Assembly: GCF_030247195.1 (NCBI RefSeq) | Contig: NC_080672.1 | Span: forward strand, 393,531,037 to 393,595,036 | Reading direction: 5' to 3' | DNA: 64,000 bases | Source: Topomyia yanbarensis | Lineage: Eukaryota > Arthropoda > Insecta > Diptera > Culicidae | In this document: positions 44,042-55,720 of the stretch, in pieces | How the letters are laid out: each line of letters begins with the position of its first letter | Position numbering within the stretch: position 1 is the stretch's first letter | The notes under the pieces: model-generated | Databases searched by the model: none | The model's input: the letters and a program-made list of their open reading frames with translations, nothing else | Told to the model about the DNA's origin: nothing | Position numbers and translations under genes: made by a program

Positions 44042-44415
44042 TTATGCTATATTTCTCCTTAGTGGGGACAAATTTAGGTAAAAACTATTTATTTCTCCAC
44101 TAAGGAGAAAATTCTTTCCAATTACATTTCGCGTCAAGAGAACAAAACCTATAACTACATTAGGTATGGAATTTGTGTTTCGACTTCGTCTCATCAGAAT
44201 CCGACACTAACTTAGTGATTAAGCTAGCGCCGAATTAGATCAGAGCTCTCTTTCTTGCCGGACATCACGCAGTACTAGGAGTTTTTTTATTTTATTTATT
44301 TTTTAGTTTTTTTTTATTTTATTTATTTATTGTTTTTCGAGCTAGCGGTGCTAGCTTAGTCCTGTTACTAAGTTGGCGTCGGATTCTGATGCGACGAAGT
44401 CGAATCGTAAGTTTA
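44042..44415. mobile_element. Foldback MITE, CTTCGTC...CATCAGAATCCGAC family, copy 1
   Basis: A small hairpin (TTTCTCCTTAGTGG and CCACTAAGGAGAAA, 44051-44115) is followed by inverted arms. CGACTTCGTCTCATCAGAAT (44190) and GATTCTGATGCGACGAAGTC (44382) extend to GCTAGCGCCGA and CTAGCGGTGCTAGC. The centre is T-rich (44281-44335). Related copies lie at 56285-56945 and 59622-59815. Confidence 0.75.
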
Positions 44416-47330
44416 TTTGTTATTATTTTAACTACACTATCAGTTACATAAGGCAATTAAATTTAAAATTCGCCCTCTAATTTATATTTGTCAAAGCATT
44501 TCGATCGGGACAAGATCATCTTAGCGTCCTTCTGCGAATATATCTTATCAAATCATCATTAGTGCGTGTCATTCTAGACACTATCCCCTCAATCATTAAA
44601 ACACGTGACATATGATGAATCTGAATCAAGAAGCTTTTCCGCAACACTACCAAAATCGAACAGCTTTCCACTATTCCATAAATCACATGTCGAAAACCCA
44701 ACATGTTATGACCGACTCGAAGTTCTACTATATTTTTTTTTAATTCCGCTAGAGCTACCCAACCACAAACCTAAAACAGCAATGGTTTTATGCCGGCTGC
44801 AAAGAAGTGATTATTTCTCCCGCCACTTGTCCGTCCCTTTCGCCGGAATCTGTTTTGCCAAATTTCAGCCATTCATCATTCCATCAGATTTCCACTTTCC
44901 GTTCACTTTGATTGATTATGTCAATGAACCCAATCGTACACCCATAATCTATTGCCAAGATTCCCGGAATTGTAAGAAAACCTGTTACTTCAGACATTGA
45001 ATCAAGTTCGGTTTGACCAGTCCGCTTTGGGTGTACCTACTGTTTCTATTATCATAATCGTCCCACCTCCTCACCCCCATTAGTAAGAGAAGTATAGATA
45101 GAGAAAGACTAACAACGCTGATTGCGGCTTTCCAATAGATTAGGTTCGACTTTTAGACTTTTCCAGCTGCTTGTTTTGTTGGTTGGTTCGGCTGGCAGGC
45201 AGGAGGGATTTGTTCTAAGAAATTAGTTGGATTTATTTATCTGGTTATTTTGGCTTCGCAGATCGGTTCTGAGAATTTGTGAATGTTGTTGTTATGGTTT
45301 GACTGCTTTGGTTTTGTTTTCTTCTTTCTACCACTCAACGAACAGCGAGAGTTAAACGGTTTTCGAAGCTACTAAATCAGATCTACGATTCTAAAGACAG
45401 CAACAAGATGTCGGAATCAAATTGATAAATTTCATCAATATCGGACGAACGTTTGATATAGAAAGCAAGCCATGTATAGTCGGTCAGTGCTGTGTGTTGG
45501 CATTGATATTTGGATAATGAAAGAAAACTTTCATTTTTGAGATATTAATTAATCCTCTAAAACATTTTCTAAATTGGTAAGTCCTGATCTAAAACACAAT
45601 ACTTAGCGATCCTCTAAGAATATTGCAAACGCGTAAATCCGGTTTGTGTACTATCATTAAAATAAATTAAATCAAGTAAGTTTACGGATCAATGAACCGC
45701 CTAATGCGAGGTGCGGATTACTTAGATAAACATTGCGAACTGACGAAGCGACGGGGATGCACATAGATAATATTTCCGTATTGATTTCCGTTCCACGGAA
45801 ATGCTGCAGGCATTTTGTGGAGTGGAAAACGTAGATGACGAGACACCGCAATCAGCTGTAAATGTTTTGTCGTTCACGTAAGACAGCGGTTCTTAACCTG
45901 GAGTACTTGTACCTTAGTCTGGTCTAAAACAAATCATTTTTGATTACTTTTTTGGGTTTAACCAAAAAAAAATATTAGGTTAGAGTTTTGAATCAAATGA
46001 CGTATTTCACATCAATATTCATCGGTATTCAGCATAAATGTTCATATTAGAGGTCGGACTTCCTCAATAACGGATCCTTAATACACCCAAAAAATAATTC
46101 TTTTCAGCAATTAATGACATTAAAAATGACTTACTGCACTATCTGGGCTTATGTGTCATTCTAAAATCTGACGATGTTTTTGCGTCACTACTTCGAACGC
46201 TCATAACTTTGTTATTAATGGAAGGATTTCTGTGTTTTAGCACCAAACAATACTTAAACAACTGAAAATAAGCTTTATTGGTAATTTTTTTTTGTATTTC
46301 AATAGCACACTATAGGAAACACGTAAAATGACTAGTTCGCTAAAAACATGAAAACTCCCATACATGAGTCAACGAGTAGAGCCGTCAATATGGAGCACCT
46401 ATATGACTAGATCAAATACTGAGAGGTTATAAATATATAGATCTCGCGTGCCCGTTTAGTGTCATTCGTTGCTTGCATGTCAAATGAGCAATATCTTGAC
46501 TGCAACATTCGGGCGGTACAATAGACGGTAGACTTTAAGGATTTTTGGCAGTGTTGACATTAATCCGTACACAGTTAAACCGAGTGTAACATTTGTCGGT
46601 GCCAGTACAACTTGTACCCATTACCTTGCTGTGTGCAAAATTTATCGTGCGCTCTTCGCTTTGCTGTGTACATAGAATGAATTGCACTGTTTTCGGCTGG
46701 CTTGGATTTGGAGTGTGTTCAACAGATCAGGGTGCGACGTGCGTGTGCTGCTTGTGATGAGCGTAAATAGCCTCTTATGTTTCATTTGCACACACGTTTC
46801 ATATTTTGGATATACGTGATACGTTTAAAGCATTGAACAAAAACTAGGGCTGGGGCTAGGCGTAAAACTAAAATTTGAAATTCAATCTGTCAAACGCAAA
46901 TGTGGAAAGGCATCATCATCTGAGGCTGGACGAAAACGTGGCATAGTTTTAAACGATTGTAGCGTTGATGAATTTGCTACTTTATTTTGGTATTTCAACT
47001 GCACTGTACACTATTCAAAAATCCGTATTGTTGCGAAAACATTGTGAAAATATGAGAAAACAGACAAAATTTTCGCTTACGTTTATTAATTGTGGATGGC
47101 CTTTCATAATCCGACCACCAATCGATGTCAGACAATTGCCAACAAAACGTTGTTGTCAAATTTAATTGCGTGTTTTAATTGTACACTATTGAAAAATTTC
47201 TAAACTTCTTAAAAATAGGCAAAAGTAATATAGTCATACAAGTAGTCATGCAAGGTAGTCATACAAAAACTCATCGCTTCAATTTTTATATTTGTGGTGA
47301 CTAACGCCTAACCTTTCAATATAGGGCCCT
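44416..47330. other. No gene seen; one weak promoter-like site
   Basis: A 131-codon open frame at 44605-45000 has no recognisable features. TATAAATA at 46428-46435 precedes TCATT at 46462, but the spacing (36 bases to the A) is longer than typical and no ORF follows. The segment 46700-46860 is GT-rich and may be repeat-derived. Confidence 0.3.
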
Positions 47331-47332
47331 CT

Positions 47333-47431
47333 GAGTCTACGGCATGTCCGGACAAGCGTAAAGTAACTTGTCGGAACCGACAGCATGAAGTAACAAGTTA
47401 CTTTGCGTTTGTCCGGGCAAGACGTAGATTC
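47333..47431. repeat. Hairpin with ~39-bp arms
   Basis: GAGTCTACGGCATGTCCGGA at 47333 through CTTGT (47371) pairs with ACAAGTTACTTTGCG (47393) through GTAGATTC (47431) with about five mismatches, leaving a 21-base loop. MITE-like. Confidence 0.75.
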
Positions 47432-49620
47432 AGATGATTCGCATTTCTGATGCCAAAATATCTTGACTCCTACGGTAGCAGACAAAGGGTTAAGTCGCCG
47501 GTACACTCTAAGCTTGCTCAAATGACCCTTCCACGCTTTTCTAAAACTTTCTCCCTTCAACTCCTTGCTCTCTCTCTCTTGAGTACTATGGCTCTTAATA
47601 TTGAAAAATATACTTCACCTTCCAGTCTCTTGCTAATTAAATGCCGTAACAACAGTTGACAAATTGACTCAATAGGTCGTTAACAAAAAACGGTTAACAA
47701 AAAAACTGGTAAAAATAGGGACCCCTTTTCAAAATTTCGGAAGAAAAGTCGTGTACGGTTAGGAACGCTTTTATCTTTTGTTGTACTGCACGGATTTAAG
47801 GGTTTATAAATTTTGAGGGCGGTCAAAAAATCGAATTTTTTTTCTTCTTATATTGTAAAGTTCAGGTTCTTAAGAATGCTATCTCACATTTTTATAGAGA
47901 TCGTAAAAGTAGACGCAAAGCTAAAGCGTTTTTCATCTTGCTCCCTTATGGAGACGTGGCATATACTTGAAACTGTAAACGCGATTATCTCGAACTCATA
48001 TTTTTTCCAAAAACGGTGACTACGATTGCCGGAAAAGTTTCCAACTGATCTCAAAACTGTTTTTAGCCTGTTCGTAATTTAACTGCCGTGTCCTTGAACG
48101 ATTCCATCTTTCAGTCAAAATTTTCGTATTACTGTTATGAATTTTGTAATAATTTTTTCAAGTGAAAATGGTGTTCAAAAAAAAGAAAAATTTAAAAATT
48201 TAAAGTTTATGCTTTCAGTTGATCTATTGGACTGGAATCGTAGTCACGGCAAACCACTATGAAAAAATCGCGTCTTACGGAAATTGCTATAACTTCGATA
48301 ATTATTAATATTTTTTTATGTTCTCAAGTAGATTTTGCAAATTGGACATTGTACTATACTAGACGTATAACAATCATTTCATAAAAATATGGCTACATAG
48401 CTTTACAAAAATTCAATCATTTCCCTTTTTTCTAGCATCTCAACATATATAACCCCTTAATCAACTTCTACGCCATCTTGTCGAAAAAAGCAGTGTTAGC
48501 AAAAAGCAATGTTGTATGCTATTTTGGAGTATGTAAAACATGCATTAATAAAGAAAACCTGCTTGGAAAAATCTTTCAAAACCTACTCGAAAATGGTGAA
48601 AATTTTCAACTCATCTCGGTCAGAGCTGTCAATATGGTGCACCAACCGAACACTTTTTATGATGAAAAGTTTTAAATATAGGTCCGTTCAGATTTGCTTC
48701 AATACCATTCGTGTTGGGCAGTTTAGAGCGTACACGACTGCTGCATGAATCAGTTTGTATCGTTACTAACCACTAGCAGAGGCAATTATTTTTATTTCTG
48801 ATGGCTAGAAAATAGCTTGGCTATGTGTGAAAAACGGATTTTAAGACACCCGACCGAAACCAGTTCGTCATAGATTACAACGAATTTCATGCACCGAGCC
48901 GCAAATATTGAACAATAAGCATTGTGATTTGGGCAGGTTTCTATTCATCAACCTTGTTGGTTGGCTGGAGACTACATTTCAACATCAGCAGAAAAGGTGG
49001 AGGTATTAGGATTCAGCCGGCTCCAAAGACTGATTGCAATAATTAGTTGCCACAGCTCCGAGCTAGTAACGAGAGCCAATTGAAATTAAATTCTCCCCGT
49101 CAGAGAACATTTTCTTTGGAAAACAAATTAGTCCTTATCAGCGCTATCCAACTATCAACCAAGCTTTAAATTTGCAATTTTTTTCCTTCATCAACTAAAA
49201 TTTTTATTTCAGGCGGTCCGAAATTGGCATACACTCACACACACGGGAGAAACCCAGTTTTAAATCATCTGACTGAAGCTCATTCCTGATTGATTTTCGC
49301 TAATTACATGTACCGAGCCGCAAATCTTGAACAGTTTTCTGCTTTTTAACGATGGAAACAAACTGGTTTCATTGGATGACCAGCCCATTTGGGTTCGAAT
49401 GTAAACTGAATCATTTAAATTTCGATACATTATAAACGTTATCGGCATACACTGAAACCATTAAATCTTTATTAGTGAAAATTTACTTATATTTAGATTC
49501 AAATGTCGGCCATATTGTATGCACCATATTGAATTTTGAAAATCTGATATCAAAATCGTAATCTAACGAACAAAAAAAACTTTGCAGGTTAATCAAAACC
49601 ATTTTCTACTTGTGGCCAGG
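47432..49620. other. No gene seen; one diverged ~90-bp direct repeat
   Basis: Segments at ~48832-48925 and ~49252-49342 share the order TTTTAA...GACTGAA/GACCGAA...TACCGAGCCGCAAAT...TTGAACA, suggesting two copies of a short repeat about 420 bp apart. Otherwise no feature is recognised. Confidence 0.4.
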
Positions 49621-49629
49621 TTTTTAGGA

Positions 49630-49885
49630 AAACCCGACACTGTGGACCGTTGGGAATACCAGTGAAAAAATTGCTCCAAGTGTCACTCGTAATAGTTTCC
49701 ACTCCTCCGTATTGCGCCATAATTCATCCGAAATTATCTTCCTTATTGCGCGGTGCCAAATCATGGATACAACCGTCCACCATATCATTTTCCGTATACA
49801 CGGGGATCTTGACTCTGATGTTAAAAAATTCGACCTCGTATTGCGTGTTGTTCTTTGCAATGAAATTTTCTGCCTGTGATTAGAA
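49630..49885 (-). pseudogene. Retroelement ORF1-like fragment with one stop
   Basis: One minus-strand frame reads ENFIAKNNTQYEVEFFNIRV, then a segment around VYTENDMVDGCIHDLAPRN, a TGA stop, and MAQYGGVETITSDTWSNFF followed by TGIPNG. The pattern YG.V..I..DTW.NFF.GIPNG is one I associate with ORF1 proteins of mosquito LINEs, from memory. The fragment is short, has an in-frame stop, and no zinc knuckle is seen nearby. A CTAATCACAG sequence just upstream looks like a splice acceptor, so a decayed host exon is the alternative. Confidence 0.4.
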
Positions 49886-50470
49886 GTAATGCAATCAAAA
49901 CACAGTTGTTGACGTGGTGTAGATGAATGTACCGTACCTTCCAATTTTACCTTAACTAGTGATGATTACGTTAACTAGTTGTTCCATCTCGTGAACTGTG
50001 GGTCTAACACGAGTTTTCGTACCGTGGGTCCTTTTGTTTCCTTTGGCAGACTAATTTTACTGCGCAGCCGGAGGCAGCGATAGGGTACTGTTTGTGTACT
50101 GGATGTAGAACAAAGCTCAGCCTTGCTTCACTGGTGCCTAAATCGTAGCAATTTTTTGCTTCTGTTTCGTGTTAGGTCAGAAGTAGGCTGGTAAGCAACA
50201 TTGTTTTCACCAAGTGTTTAATTTCCTAACTAAGAAAATCATATATTTGTCTTCCAACATACCGCAAATTAGAATTGAGGTAAGCTATCCTAATTAAATC
50301 ATACCAATATTGAAACTCTAATTGCATTTTCAAATAAATTTTTATTGTGATAATATTTGTCAGAATCATTCATTCACTCTGTTCAAATTCCCGGCCCCTC
50401 TACAACTCCGGATCTGAGGGGACAAACCCCGTCCCTCCCTCTCGGCAGCTCTGTGAATAGCCGATCGAAG
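49886..50470. other. No gene seen
   Basis: AT-rich with a short C-rich patch near 50390-50445; no recognisable feature. Confidence 0.4.
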
Positions 50471-50474
50471 GTCA

Positions 50475-50705
50475 AAGGTAGAAGCCGGAATTTCGGTATT
50501 ATCCCAGCAGAGAAATGTTATCGGTAACTGAATACGGGACAGTTTATCTTTGATCAGCTGTGAACACGCACTTCATCAAATTGGAATGAGTACAGAATCG
50601 CTGTTTGCAGTGAGATCAATACGATAAGCTTCAAAGTGGTGGCTTGTGCACTTTCGCTGGAAAATCAATAAATGGTGTTTTTGTCTGGCAAATAGTACGA
50701 TTTTT
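50475..50705 (+). repeat. Dispersed duplicate, inverted partner of 42436-42650
   Basis: Carries GAATTTCGGTATTATCCCAG, ATCGGTAACTGAATACGGGA, AACACGCACTTCATCAAATT and TTCAAAGTGGTGGCTTGTGC in the same order as the minus strand of 42436-42650. The open frame seen in the partner is not preserved here. The copies are about 8 kb apart, in opposite orientation. Confidence 0.7.
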
Positions 50706-50707
50706 AA

Positions 50708-51038
50708 ATAGGGTAGACGAGCCATTATTCATTCATCATTAGTCAGGATATCACAGTATTTCGTTGATAACTCGACTTAGAGTTACTGGATTGCGCTTAA
50801 ATAGGTATCATCATCTTTACTTCGTTCCTAAGAAGCAGTACAGTTAAAACAAAATTCCTGGGAAATGTAAAATACATGCGTTAAAGCGAAACGAAAAGTC
50901 GAGTACAACGTAAACTTATTCATCCTACCATTTGAGCTAATACGTTGAATAGAGATAGCAGATACTGCTCTAACTAATGTGTTCAAATGGGTGAGATGAA
51001 TAGAGGTGCTAAGATGAATTAGGGAGCAGTAACCCTAT
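50708..51038. mobile_element. MITE with ATAGGGT...ATTCATC ends (~330 bp)
   Basis: ATAGGGTAGACGAGCCATTA at 50708 is inverted, with several changes, as AGATGAATTAGGGAGCAGTA (51012) followed by ACCCTAT at 51038. The arms are ~27 bp and imperfect. The interior includes TTCATCCTACCATTTGAGC and matching GGGTGAGATGAAT segments. Confidence 0.6.
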
Positions 51039-51726
51039 ATGTTTAAAGTTGCCAAGAAAAACCTTTTAATTGATAGTTTTTCCATAATGCAACTACATTT
51101 TAATCGTTTCCTTTCTCTTCACGCGTTTACTCACAGAAAAGAAGTGGAAAAATTGTCTTATTTTGTAATTCTATTTTCCACATAAACATACATTTGTTTT
51201 TGAAAAATGTTGAAAACTTTTTGCCAGCACATATCTCTTTCACAAATAAGGATTCACGGTGTGTTTGGTAGAACAATTTTATTCGCAAAAAATCGGCATC
51301 GCTAAAACTTCAGCATGTGATAGAATGCGCTTTTCCCTTTCATTTGAAGGTAAAATTAAAATATTCTGTAGGGGCTCCAGAACAACTTTTTACTTTTAAC
51401 AAGTTTTAAGTTTTTTTGTTTGAAAACTTAGTGTTTTCAATGAAATTGGTTCACATTTGTGCCCCTAGGTAGTACTTTAGACATTCAAATATTACCAAAA
51501 GTGAGAATCTGATGGACAATTTCATTGTGTACAACTTTGTAGAAAACTATATTACGATCTAAAATCGCCAGAGAAAGCCATTAAATTTTTATCAAAGTTT
51601 CTAGATTCGCAAGGGTTTAAGAAGCTTTATTCCAAAAATATTTTTATTTGTAAAAAAAAATGGATTGCCTTATTTTAACAGTGTGCTCAGAAGAACATAT
51701 GATTATCTTTCTGGGATGTCACCATA
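51039..51726. other. No gene seen
   Basis: AT-rich sequence without recognisable features. Confidence 0.4.
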
Positions 51727-51800
51727 CCCAGGGATAGCATAAGGGTTAGTGCATTGGGCCGGAGTCTCAAAGGTTGCGAGTTCGAATCTCGCCTCTGGGG
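51727..51800 (+). tRNA. tRNA-like sequence (pseudo-tRNA, probable SINE head)
   Basis: The segment folds as a cloverleaf. Acceptor CCCAGGG pairs with CTCTGGG over all seven pairs (one G-U), the anticodon stem TTGGG with CTCAA, and the T stem GCGAG with CTCGC around TTCGAAT. The D stem is three pairs. The anticodon loop CCGGAGT has C instead of the invariant U at position 33 and reads GGA (serine), but the long variable arm of serine tRNAs is absent. A T-run follows at 51804-51812, as a Pol III terminator would. The B box AGTTCGAATCT is good. I take it as a tRNA-derived repeat head, not a functional tRNA. Confidence 0.6.
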
Positions 51801-51985
51801 GGAATTTTTTTCACATGACTGCTTAGCTTCACACACCATTTCCGATCGTTTTTTCCCGTTGGATACCACCAGTCCACTGAGGATGGTAAAAAATTGATAA
51901 AAATCCTCGCCTAGAAACGTTCGCGCGGATACGATTTTGCGGTACAAATGACGGTGCTCGAAACGCAAAATACAAAATCTCATTC
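51801..51985 (+). mobile_element. Possible SINE body following the tRNA-like head
   Basis: About 185 bases follow the head, including ACCACCAGTCCACTGAGGAT and GCGCGGATACGATTTTGCGG, ending near TACAAAATCTCATTCG. No poly(A) or target duplication was identified, so the 3' limit is uncertain. An internal T-run would stop Pol III, which argues against the whole unit being one transcript. Confidence 0.4.
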
Positions 51986-52827
51986 GTTTTTTGTTACAAC
52001 TCTTACGTTAAAATAGTCTAACTACCAGTGGAAAATACTTAGTCTCCCAAAGAGATGAAACGTAAAAAGATTCACATGATTCCAAAACACGATTTCTAAC
52101 ATATTTTGATTAATCTTGGTAGAATTGCTCCTATGGGGAATGCTGAAGGCTCATGTGGATCTTCTCCACAAAGCAAACATTGTGCAGTACTCCATCCGGA
52201 TGTGATTCTTCACATTTGTCGCATCATATCTTAATGCAACAGTATGGCCAAGCTGTTTACAATTAAGACAATTCATCATAGAAGTAACAAAAAAGGCAAA
52301 CAAGGAGATGATTTTTTTTCAATAACAAAATGGCTAGGCAATACAGATCCAGCTAAAGTCACTCGAAATGAACGATTGATGCGCTATGGACCTTTTATCT
52401 TTTCGAATGAGACTGAGTCTAATTGCTGGCAATAAGGTATTTTTCCTTAAGCTTCATGTCCTTGAAGCGACAAAGTTCATAAGATACTTCAAGAGACTCT
52501 CGACAGTGAGATTTAATTCGGTGACAACACCGTCAATCTAAATGTAGCGCGATGGAATGTAAACGCCATACTCACGCGTAAAAAAAATCGCTGGAAGCCG
52601 TTATCTTGTCTAAGATTACCAAGACTCACTCGCTTATCTTTGTTAATTTTTACGAATTCGAGCTTTTTTATAATCTTCAGTGAATTTTTCGTCAATTACT
52701 CAAATGGCTAGAGACCGTTTTGTTCGATCCATGGCGTGACTGCATAGTGGCACGACTTAGTACAAAAGGTGGACTAAAGTCCAAACTTTGCCGTATCGGT
52801 TCAAATAGGACGATTTTATATAATTTT
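51986..52827. other. No gene seen
   Basis: AT-rich; no recognisable feature. Confidence 0.4.
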
Positions 52828-53150
52828 GGTACGCTGAATTCGTTTTTGATATTAAAGCATTTCAAAAATAAGCGTTTACTATTCATTAGGGTGCCTCAAA
52901 AATATTTTTTTTTTCGAAATCGTTCTTGAAATTTGTGTATATTAATTTTCGTGTGCTAAATCGTTTTTGATATTAACACATGTAAAAAAAATTTCATTAT
53001 ACGTTAGGGTGACTCGAAAAAGTTATTTTGTTGTGAATGTTCAAAAAAATTTTAAAGAAGTTTTTGTGCGCTGAATTTCTATTTTAATTATAAAGATAGA
53101 AATTAACTTTACTACTTGTTAGAGTGGCTCAAAAGTAAGTATTTTGTCTT
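52828..53150. repeat. Three diverged tandem units of ~118 bp
   Basis: The blocks TACGCTGAATTCGTTTTTGA (52828), GTGCTAAATCGTTTTTGATA (~52951) and TGCGCTGAATTTCTATTTTA (~53067) each lead ~55 bases later to TTAGGGTGCCTCAAAA, TTAGGGTGACTCGAAAA and TTAGAGTGGCTCAAAA. The units are about 60-70% alike. Confidence 0.65.
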
Positions 53151-53870
53151 TTATAATGTTTTTTTTCAATAGTAATTTTGGAATTTATTTTCCATATTGA
53201 AACGAATTAATTGACACCGCATTATGGGCCTTCATAAATGACTATTTTATTTTTTACGGATCAAATAAGATGTGTTCGACTTATTTTGGAACATTTAATT
53301 CATTAGTGGGTTACTTGATATGAAAGCTACATTTTCTATCATTTTCAAAACAAACATTTTGAGCGTCTTAGTGGAATGTTTAATTACATTCACTAATCAA
53401 CAAGATGGTTAGATTGCTTATTTCATATCTTAAATAAAAATAAATCCAAAACCCTTTTCTCGTGTATATGGTTCGTTTGAAAATGGTCTTATTTTATTTA
53501 GATAATATTGCATACCCTGAAGCTATATCAGTTATATGCAAATTCGGATCAAAGTAGTCTTATCAAATGACTAGAACTCAACTGTGTTCACTCTATTTGA
53601 CAGTTATTGCGCAAGTTAGCAAGAAATAGTTGCAGAAACATTTTATAACCTATTTCAGATGGTTGAAAATATTTACTGATTTTCAAACATTCGTAATACC
53701 TCTACCATCTAAAAAACATACTTCCCACTCGGCTCCTTATCACTAGTAAAACCCTTGTAGATCATGCTCTCAATGCTATTTGAAAGTTGTGCATGTATTT
53801 GTTTCATTATTCTAGCTATAAAGTAATTATTCAAATTCAATATCAGTAATAACCATGCGTCTCCATTCAC
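53151..53870. other. No gene seen
   Basis: AT-rich; no recognisable feature. Confidence 0.4.
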
Positions 53871-53875
53871 AGTTT

Positions 53876-54640
53876 TACATTTCTTATAAAAGAAATGTAT
53901 AGAATTCGCTCAAACTTTCAAGATTTTTTCCGAGGCCCGGAGGGCCGAGTCTTATATACCAATCGACTCAGCTCGACGATTTGGGACAATGTCTGTGTGT
54001 GTGTGTGTCTGTGTGTGTGTGTATGTAACGGACAAATTCTCATTCGTGTTTCTCAGCAATGGCTGAACCGATCTTATCCAAACCAATTTTAAATGAAAGA
54101 ACTAAAAAACAGTATGAACGCTATTAATTTGTTTTTGATTCTGATGTTTAGTTTCCAAGATATGAATGTTTGAATGCGTAAAAATGGCGTTTTTTGCAGT
54201 TTTTTTGAATTATCTGCCGAAATTGACAATATAGATTACCAAATTATATGTTTTAGACAGGTTTAACGAATACCTTTCGAACAAGCTATAGATTGTTGAA
54301 ATCGGACTATTATCAAAAGAGATATTTAACATTAAATGCGGACGAAAGATTTTTATCATTTCCCATTGCCAGAAATATGACCAAAAACATGTAATCTATT
54401 ATTAACGCCAAAACGGCTTATTTTAGGTCAATTGTATCTTCGGAGAATTTAATGGAGGCAATATGACCTTTCTTTTGGTATTGTGCTTTTGCTGATTAAT
54501 CCCCCTATGAGTGAGATATTTTCACAAATTTTCTTGGAAGTGATTATATCGAAATGATGCCTTCAGCAAATTTGTAGCTCTTACTTTTGCGAATAACTTT
54601 ACTGAAGACTTCAAATATCTATTTTGAATACTTTAAAAGT
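53876..54640 (+). mobile_element. GGAGGGCCGAG interspersed repeat, copy C (different body)
   Basis: The 5' module ACATTTCTTATAAAAGAAATG, GAGGCCCGGAGGGCCGAGTC (53931), GACTCAGCTCGACG, a TG tract (53994-54022) and GGCTGAACCGATCTT are the same in order as copies A and B. Downstream the body differs (TGGCGTTTTTTGCAGTTTTT and on). The 3' end was not found; the limit given is approximate. Confidence 0.65.
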
Positions 54641-55430
54641 TATGGCTTGTTGTTTGTGGATTACTCTTTGTCGCCTATTTATTGCTCAATATAGTAATAA
54701 TCCATTGAAATAAGCTAAACATTATTTCGATAAAACGAATTTTGTATTTCATTTTACTATCTACAACCGCTAGAAATAATAACCGAACACTTCCAAGTTG
54801 TCTGGAAGGAACTTGATAACTTATCAGTGCAAAAATGTTCATTTGTGCGAACCTTCTGACTGCATTTTTTCTAACTTATAACCATCGGATCGATCTGAAA
54901 CATATCGGAAAATGAAAAGCGAAATAAATAACTCCAAGCAACGGCGTAGCCAAGAGAAGGTTTTGGGGTTTAACACCATACAACCACCCCCCCCCCCCCC
55001 CACCAGACCCAAAAAAATATTGGATTGAAGTTGAAAATTTATTGATGCAGACTGATTTAATTCAATATTACAATAACAATTATTTGATCCGTACATTGAT
55101 AACCTGTTGTAAACATCATGAGGACTTTTGATAAATTGTCGGAATGGGTTCCTGATATGTAACTGATCTATTGGTCTTGATTTCACAGTTGTCTAATTGC
55201 ATCAATATCAAATTCTTGCCTGGAAACATTCCAATAGAAAATTCCAGAGTTCTGTAATCAATCATAATCCTCAGATTTATTTTCAAATTGAGCTCGTTTT
55301 TGTAGAAATGTACTGTAATAAGGGTCTTTAGTTAATAGGAAGCGAAGTTCAAATTGATTTAATGTCTATGAAACATAGAACTGCTCACCAAAAAAATGCA
55401 TAACTTTCAACATTTGCTAAAAATGTTTTT
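54641..55430. other. No gene seen; C-run and transposon-like fragment
   Basis: A 14-base C-run lies at ~54990. The preceding CAACGGCGTAGCCAAGAGAA resembles a widespread insect transposon end (TGGCGTAGCCA-like, from memory). A 115-codon minus-strand open frame crossing the C-run (GLVGGGGGGCM) is an artefact of it. Confidence 0.4.
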
Positions 55431-55432
55431 GC

Positions 55433-55720
55433 TTTTCTCATTCACTCTAAAATTCGTCAATCTAATCCCGACCCGGAGGGCCGAGTGTCATATGCCAATC
55501 GACTGAGTTCGTCGAGATCGGAAAATGTCTGTGTGTGTATGTGTATATGTGGAAAAAAATGTAACCTTTGTTAATCAGAGATGGCTGGATCGATTTGCAC
55601 AAATGAAATGAAAAATTTCAAAATCAAATTTGTATTTTTGATGCCAAATGACTTTAAAATGCATGAAACATTGAGATGTTTGACAAAAATTGACTTCTTT
55701 GGACTTTGGTACATTTTTGC
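55433..55720 (+). mobile_element. GGAGGGCCGAG interspersed repeat, copy D (partial)
   Basis: Contains CCCGACCCGGAGGGCCGAGTG (55470), the CGACTGAGTTCGTCGAGATC block, GTCTGTGTGTGTATGTG and GATGGCTGGATCGATTT. It is cut off or interrupted by copy E beginning at ~55718. Confidence 0.65.

Noticed and set aside
44605..45000. 131-codon plus-strand open frame as a gene
   Set aside because: No recognisable motif and no supporting promoter or splice pattern.
46428..46465. TATA-driven promoter
   Set aside because: Spacing to the nearest initiator-like TCATT is too long and no ORF follows.
51727..51800. Functional tRNA-Ser gene
   Set aside because: Position 33 is C, the D stem is short, and the long variable arm required for serine tRNAs is missing.
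54839..55186. 115-codon minus-strand frame with a glycine run
   Set aside because: The glycine run is a C-homopolymer, prone to slippage, and flanking residues look transposon-derived.
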